Origin: an uncultured Eubacteriales bacterium
GTDB lineage: Bacteria; Bacillota; Clostridia; Oscillospirales; Acutalibacteraceae
Direction of reading: 5' to 3'
Length of the DNA stretch: 10,012 nucleotides
Assembly (NCBI GenBank): GCA_900321595.1
Contig: ONWP01000052.1
Span: 1-10,012, forward strand
Below the pieces are notes generated by a model that was given only the letters and a program-made list of their open reading frames with translations, searched no databases and was not told the origin of the DNA. A program made the translations under genes and the position numbers. Below are positions 5,704 through 10,012 of this stretch, one piece after another (within the stretch, counting starts at the first letter, position 1; every line of letters starts with the position of its first letter).

Positions 5704-7131
5704 TCATACGTGGATCTCATTGCTGCGGATCAGCGCGCCGCGATAGGGCTCGACGGCGGGTCTGACCTCATTTTCGACAAACCGCTCGGTCTGCAGAGGC
5801 GCGAGGCCGACGAATTTCTCCGGCTGCAGCAGATCCTGCAGCGCCGACGCGTCCAGCCCGAAGGCCGGATCCGCCGCGATGCGGTCGAGCAGGTCGTTTT
5901 CGCCGCCCTGCTTGACGGCCGCGCCCGCCGCCATGGAGTGCTGCCGGATCCGCTCGTGCAGCGCCTGCCGGTCGCCGCCGCGCTTGACGGCGTCCATGAG
6001 GATGTTCTCTGTGGCCATGAAGGGCAGCTCCGCGCGCAGGTGCTTTTCCACCATCTTTTCGTAGACCACGATGCCGTCCGCGATGTTCAGATAGAGCTCC
6101 AGGATCCCGTCCGCGGCCAGAAAGCACTCCGCCAGCGACAGCCGCCGGTTCGCGGAGTCGTCCAGCGTCCGCTCGAACCACTGCGCGGAGGCCGTCAGTC
6201 CCGCGTTGAGGGCGGTCGTCATGACGAACCGCGCAAGGCCCGCGAGCCGCTCGGAACGCATGGGATTGCGCTTGTACGCCATCGCGCTCGAACCGATCTG
6301 ATCCTTTTCAAAGGGCTCCTCCAGCTCCTTCATGTGCTGCAGAAGACGCAGGTCGTTCGTAAACTTCCCGCCGGACTGGGCGATGCCGGAGAGCACCGAC
6401 AGCACCATATGATCCACCTTGCGGGTATAGGTCTGCCCGGAGACCGGGAAAACGCCCCGGAAGCCGGTCTTCTCGGCGATCTTCCTGTCGAGCGCCAGCA
6501 CCTTTTCCGCGTCGCCCTCGAACAGCTCCAGGAAGCTGGCCTGCGTGCCGGTGGTCCCCTTGGAGCCCAGCAGCAGCAGGCTGTCCAGCACATGCTCCGT
6601 CTCGCGCAGATCGAGCAGCAGATCCTGGATCCACAGCGTCGCGCGCTTGCCCACCGTGGTGGGCTGCGCCGGCTGGCCGTGCGTGAAGGCCAGACACGGC
6701 AGATCCTTGTATTTCAGCGCGAAATCGCTCAGCGCGTCGATGACGCTCGCCAGCTTGCGGGCGACCAGACGCAGCGCCGCGTCCAGCGTGATGATATCCG
6801 TATTGTCGCCGACGTAGCAGCTCGTCGCGCCGAGGTGAATGATCGGCTTCGCCGTCGGGCACTGCAGGCCGTAGGCGTAGACGTGGCTCATCACGTCGTG
6901 GCGCACCTGTTTTTCCCTGGCCTCCGCGTCCGCGTAGTTGATGTCCTCGGCGTGGGCCTTGAGCTCATCGACCTGCGCCTGCGTGACGGGCAGGCCCAGC
7001 TCCATCTCGCTCTCCGCCAGCGCGATCCACAGTCTGCGCCAGGTCTTGAACTTAAAGTCCGGGGAGAAGATATACTGCATCTCCCGGCTCGCGTAACGCC
7101 CGGAAAGCGGGCTCTCGTACCGGTCCCGCAT
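5704..7131 (-). CDS. purB: Adenylosuccinate lyase
   Basis: A 475-residue cytoplasmic enzyme of the fumarase/aspartase superfamily. It splits adenylosuccinate to AMP and fumarate, and SAICAR to AICAR and fumarate, in purine synthesis. The fumarate-lyase signature GSSAMAYKRNPMRSE starts at residue 280 and includes the mobile-loop serines 281-282, one of which is the catalytic base. FTHGQPAQPTT carries the conserved His151, and GATSCYVGDNTD is the usual upstream substrate loop. The length fits the longer PurB type. The ATG shares its A with the dapL stop (TGATG at 7133-7129), so translation is coupled to dapL; the open frame further upstream is antisense-free read-through of dapL in another frame, not part of this protein. 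No other purine gene is in view. Confidence 0.96.
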   Translation of the reverse strand: MRDRYESPLSGRYASREMQYIFSPDFKFKTWRRLWIALAESEMELGLPVTQAQVDELKAHAEDINYADAEAREKQVRHDVMSHVYAYGLQCPTAKPIIHLGATSCYVGDNTDIITLDAALRLVARKLASVIDALSDFALKYKDLPCLAFTHGQPAQPTTVGKRATLWIQDLLLDLRETEHVLDSLLLLGSKGTTGTQASFLELFEGDAEKVLALDRKIAEKTGFRGVFPVSGQTYTRKVDHMVLSVLSGIAQSGGKFTNDLRLLQHMKELEEPFEKDQIGSSAMAYKRNPMRSERLAGLARFVMTTALNAGLTASAQWFERTLDDSANRRLSLAECFLAADGILELYLNIADGIVVYEKMVEKHLRAELPFMATENILMDAVKRGGDRQALHERIRQHSMAAGAAVKQGGENDLLDRIAADPAFGLDASALQDLLQPEKFVGLAPLQTERFVENEVRPAVEPYRGALIRSNEIHV

Positions 7132-8339
7132 CACAGCTTCGCGATGCGCTCGACAGCGCGGCGGGTGTTCTCGCGGGAGCCGAACGCCGTCAGACGGAAG
7201 TAGCCCTCGCCCGCCGGGCCGAAGCCCGCGCCGGGCGTGCCGACGACCTGCACCTCGTTCAGAAGCAGATCGAAGAACTCCCAGCTGGAAAGCCCTTCGG
7301 GCGTCTTGAGCCAGACGTAGGGAGAATCCACGCCGCCGTAGACCTCGTAGCCCAAACCCTTGAGCCCGTTGTAGATGATATCGGCGTTGCCGTGGTAGAA
7401 ATCGATGGTCTCGCGCACCTGGCGCTTGCCTTCCTCGGAGAAGGTGGCCTCGGCGCCGCGCTGGGTGATGTAGGAGACGCCGTTGAACTTGGTCGCCTGC
7501 CGTCTTGCCCACAGGGCGTTGAGCTCGGTCCCGTCGGAAGCCTTCAGGTCGTGCGGAATGATCGTGTACGCGCAGCGGGTGCCGGTAAAGCCCGCGGTCT
7601 TGGAGAAGCTGCGGAACTCGATCGCGCACTTTTTCGCGCCCTCGATCTCATAGATGCTGTGGGGCACGCCCGGCGTCGTGATGTACGCCTCATACGCCGC
7701 GTCGTACAGGATCACGCTGCCGTTTTCCAGCGCGAACGCGACCCAGCCCTCCAGCTGCTCGCGGGTGATGGACGCGCCGGTGGGGTTGTTCGGGTAGCAC
7801 AGGTAGATGAGGTCCGCGTGCGCCTTCGGCTTCTCGGGCACAAAGCCGTTATCGGCCGTGCAGGGCATATAGATGAACCGGCTCCATCTGCCGTCGATCA
7901 GATCTCCGCTTCTGCCGCCCATGATGTTGGTATCCACATAGACGGGATAGATGGGGTCGCAGACGGCGACGGTGTTGTCGGCGGAGAAGATGTCGCCGAT
8001 GTTGCCGCAGTCGGACTTCGCGCCGTCGGAGACGAAGATCTCGTCGTCGGCGAGCTTCACGCCGCGCGCGGCGAAGTCGTTCTCGTTGATCGCGCGCTTG
8101 AGGAAGTCATATCCCCACTCCGGCGGATAGCCCATGAAGGTCTCCTCACGCGCCATCTCGTCCACCGCCTTGTGCATGGCGTCGATGACCGCCGGCGCGA
8201 GCGGCCGCGTCACGTCGCCGATGCCCAGCCGGATGACGTCCGCGTCCGGGTTCGCCGCCTTGTAGGCCGCCACCTTCTTCGCGATATCCGAAAACAGATA
8301 ATTCTTCTGGATCTTCAGAAAATTGCCGTTGATCTGCAT
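7131..8339 (-). CDS. dapL: LL-diaminopimelate aminotransferase
   Basis: A 402-residue class I/II PLP aminotransferase that converts tetrahydrodipicolinate directly to LL-diaminopimelate with glutamate as amino donor, bypassing the acylated intermediates. The DapL-like N-terminus (GNFLKIQKNYLFSDIAKK) is followed by RLGIGDVTRPLAP. CYPNNPTGA has Asn184/Asn185, and RSFSKTAGFTGTRC carries the PLP-binding Lys247. The end, GEGYFRLTAFGSRENTRRAVERI, is also typical of DapL. The loop after ETF reads MGYPPEWGYDFL (69-80), where many DapL proteins have RGYGPEQGYEFL. GGGAGGAAG at 8345-8353 supports the start. dapF lies 15 nt upstream and supplies the next enzyme of the pathway; purB overlaps the stop codon. 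It acts in the cytoplasm and feeds peptidoglycan and lysine. Confidence 0.95.
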   Translation of the reverse strand: MQINGNFLKIQKNYLFSDIAKKVAAYKAANPDADVIRLGIGDVTRPLAPAVIDAMHKAVDEMAREETFMGYPPEWGYDFLKRAINENDFAARGVKLADDEIFVSDGAKSDCGNIGDIFSADNTVAVCDPIYPVYVDTNIMGGRSGDLIDGRWSRFIYMPCTADNGFVPEKPKAHADLIYLCYPNNPTGASITREQLEGWVAFALENGSVILYDAAYEAYITTPGVPHSIYEIEGAKKCAIEFRSFSKTAGFTGTRCAYTIIPHDLKASDGTELNALWARRQATKFNGVSYITQRGAEATFSEEGKRQVRETIDFYHGNADIIYNGLKGLGYEVYGGVDSPYVWLKTPEGLSSWEFFDLLLNEVQVVGTPGAGFGPAGEGYFRLTAFGSRENTRRAVERIAKL

Positions 8340-8354
8340 TTGCTCTTCCTCCCG

Positions 8355-9191
8355 TTATTCATCGATCTCGCCGGTGCAAATCGTTTCGGCGGGACCGGTC
8401 ATATACACATTGCCGTCAGACGACCAGACGATCTCCAGAACGCCGCCGAGCAGCTTCACCGTGACGGGCGCGTCCTTTTCGCAGTGGCCGCACAGCACGG
8501 CGGCGACGACGGACGCGCACGCGCCGGTGCCGCAGGCCAGCGTCTCGCCGGAGCCGCGCTCCCAGACGCGCATGTCGAGGTGACGCGCGTCCTGCACGCG
8601 GATAAACTCGGTATTGACCCGCTCTGGGAACGCCGGATGGCGCTCGAAGCCGGGGCCGATCGCCGGCAGGTCGAGGCTCCACACGTCGTCCACGAAGGTG
8701 ACGCAGTGCGGATTGCCCATCGAGACGCAGGTGACCTCATAGTCCCTGCCGTCAACGGTCAGCGCCTGCTTCACAGCCGTATCCGCGCCCAGCGTCGTGG
8801 GGATCTCACGCGGCGTCAGGATCGGCCTGCCCATATTCACCCGGGCCCGGACGACCTTGCCGTTTTCCGTAAACACGCGGATGTATTTGATGCCGCTGAG
8901 CGTCTCCACGGCGATCTCATCCTTTTTCGCGATGCCGTTGTCATAGGCGAATTTCGCCACGCAGCGCACGCCGTTGCCGCACATTTTTCCCTGTGAGCCG
9001 TCGGCGTTGTACATATCCATTTTACAGTCCGCGACGTCGGACGGGTCGATGCAGATCAGGCCGTCCGAGCCGATCCCGAAATGTCTGTCGCTCACCTTCA
9101 CCGCGAACGCGCTCCGGTCGCGAATGGTCTCCTCAAAGCCGTTGACGTAGATGTAATCGTTGCCGGCTCCGTGCATTTTCGTAAATCTCAT
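8355..9191 (-). CDS. dapF: Diaminopimelate epimerase
   Basis: A 278-residue cytoplasmic, cofactor-free epimerase that converts LL- to meso-diaminopimelate, the form used in peptidoglycan cross-links and as lysine precursor. The N-terminus MRFTKMHGAGNDYIYVNGFE is typical. The two catalytic cysteines are present in their motifs: Cys71 in MCGNGVRC and Cys220 in ACGTGACAS. DGLICI and MYNADGS, which shape the active site, are also intact. The length matches the family. GGAGG at 9207-9203 precedes the ATG by eleven bases, slightly long. It lies between the DUF4091 gene (18 nt upstream) and dapL (15 nt downstream), and works directly on the DapL product. Confidence 0.97.
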   Translation of the reverse strand: MRFTKMHGAGNDYIYVNGFEETIRDRSAFAVKVSDRHFGIGSDGLICIDPSDVADCKMDMYNADGSQGKMCGNGVRCVAKFAYDNGIAKKDEIAVETLSGIKYIRVFTENGKVVRARVNMGRPILTPREIPTTLGADTAVKQALTVDGRDYEVTCVSMGNPHCVTFVDDVWSLDLPAIGPGFERHPAFPERVNTEFIRVQDARHLDMRVWERGSGETLACGTGACASVVAAVLCGHCEKDAPVTVKLLGGVLEIVWSSDGNVYMTGPAETICTGEIDE

Positions 9192-9209
9192 ATGATTGAT
9201 AACCTCCGG

Positions 9210-10012
9210 TCAGATCTGACTGTAAATCTCCTGGCGCTTTCGCAGCAGCCACGCCTCGTCGCGGGGATAGTGCCGCTCGTCGAGGGGATGCGCGAGGCCC
9301 TCGTTCAGCAGCTTCATCACGCCGTCCCTGCCCAGGTCGCGTTCGAGCAGGCGCAGCGCCTCGCAGTCGTCGAGCGCCTGGCGGAACACCTTGAGGCGCA
9401 GCGAGCAGAGGGGGCCGTCCTCGCCGGGATAGACGACGAACGCGTCGCCCGCGGGGAAACAGCCGCCCGCGTCCGTCACGTCGAACGGATCGATCTGCGC
9501 GCGGGAAAGCTGCGTGTTGTAGAAGTTGTAGCCCCAGTGCAGGAAGCCCTTCGCGCCGTACCGGTACAGGATAAAGCCGAGGATCGCGTTGCGCTGACTC
9601 GGCATCGCGATGAAGCGGTTCGGCATAAAGCCGTTCCCGGGGCCGCAGCAGTAGTAAAGCCACAGGTCGTCCGTGCGCCCGTAAAACTTTCCGGCTGCCG
9701 CGACGCTGACGACCGGGGTGCGCACGAGGCCCGTGCGCAGGAACATCGGCTCCGAAAGCGCGTCCGCCACCGGGAAGCGGCCGAACAGCCGCCGAATGGT
9801 CTCCGAGGCCTTTTTATAGGCGAAGAATTCCGAAAGGCCCGGCTCGTCCGAGGTGTGGAACATCACCTTGTCCGCGAGCCCCAGCGCCTCGAGGTGCGGG
9901 ATGAACGCGTCCGCGAACGCTTCAAGGAACGCGGTGTACGCGTCGTCGGAGGCCTTCGTCTCCCAGCCGAAGATGCGCTCGTACCCGTTTTCGGTCGTTG
10001 CCATGACCTTCG
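9210..10012 (-). CDS. DUF4091 glycoside hydrolase-like protein, C-terminal part
   Basis: The gene runs off the right edge, so the N-terminus is missing; 267 codons are visible, ending at TGA 9212-9210. The Met at 10004 is internal, since the frame stays open (Lys-Val precede it) and the family is normally around 500-600 residues. FGWETKASDDAYTAFLEAF, FHTSDEPG, DLWLYYCCGPGNGFMPNRFIAMPSQRN and GFLHWGYNFYN match the DUF4091 region of glycosidase-like TIM-barrel proteins. The conserved SDEP acid would be a candidate catalytic residue; the substrate is unknown. The visible part has no signal peptide or membrane segment. It sits 18 nt upstream of dapF in what looks like one operon, an unexpected pairing with cell-wall amino-acid synthesis. 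Confidence 0.85.
   Translation of the reverse strand, partial: KVMATTENGYERIFGWETKASDDAYTAFLEAFADAFIPHLEALGLADKVMFHTSDEPGLSEFFAYKKASETIRRLFGRFPVADALSEPMFLRTGLVRTPVVSVAAAGKFYGRTDDLWLYYCCGPGNGFMPNRFIAMPSQRNAILGFILYRYGAKGFLHWGYNFYNTQLSRAQIDPFDVTDAGGCFPAGDAFVVYPGEDGPLCSLRLKVFRQALDDCEALRLLERDLGRDGVMKLLNEGLAHPLDERHYPRDEAWLLRKRQEIYSQI

Noticed and set aside
5658..5720. 21-residue N-terminal extension of the LRR/dockerin protein from an ATG at 5720
   Set aside because: It overlaps purB, lacks a ribosome binding site and would place residues in front of a clear signal peptide; the ATG at 5657 with GGAGGG is better.
7132..7629. Upstream extension of the purB frame to 7629
   Set aside because: This part lies inside dapL in another frame and reads as Arg-rich shadow; PurB proper starts at MRDRYESPLSGRY at 7131.
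10002..10004. ATG at 10004 as the true start of the DUF4091 gene
   Set aside because: The frame continues to the window edge, the visible part starts within the family's conserved region, and 264 residues would be far too short.

Overview
The window looks like a chromosomal piece of a GC-rich member of the Clostridia (Bacillota), probably an uncultivated gut or rumen lineage. The pointers are the UPF0237/UPF0210 gene pair, strong GGAGG ribosome binding sites, the DapL (aminotransferase) route to diaminopimelate, a secreted leucine-rich-repeat/dockerin protein and a DUF4091 glycosidase-like protein. The placement is inferred from gene content only. I see no rRNA, tRNA, CRISPR array, transposase or phage gene.

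Layout. The left part (1-2205) reads on the + strand. It holds the end of a YhhN-type membrane protein, a small ACT-domain protein (UPF0237) and a UPF0210/DUF711 protein in one tight operon, closed by an intrinsic terminator at 1843-1869. A separate gene for a small CxxC heavy-metal-associated protein follows. It has its own promoter, and a palindrome over the promoter looks like a metal-regulator operator. From 2206 to 2549 there is no gene. That stretch holds a possible promoter, a strong bidirectional terminator and further hairpins, and may encode a roughly 100-nt small RNA.

Everything from 2550 to the right end is on the - strand. In transcription order it runs: a DUF4091 protein (cut by the right edge), dapF, dapL, purB, a secreted LRR/dockerin protein and a secreted lipase. 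The first four are separated by 18, 15 and -1 nt and must form one operon. dapL makes LL-diaminopimelate and dapF epimerises it to meso-diaminopimelate for peptidoglycan and lysine. purB serves purine synthesis. The LRR/dockerin gene starts 46 nt after purB and may be on the same transcript. The lipase has its own near-consensus promoter with an inverted repeat between -35 and -10, so it is probably regulated separately.

The points most worth following are the two candidate operators, the possible small RNA between the convergent genes, and the unassigned C-terminal domain behind an internal dockerin in the LRR protein.
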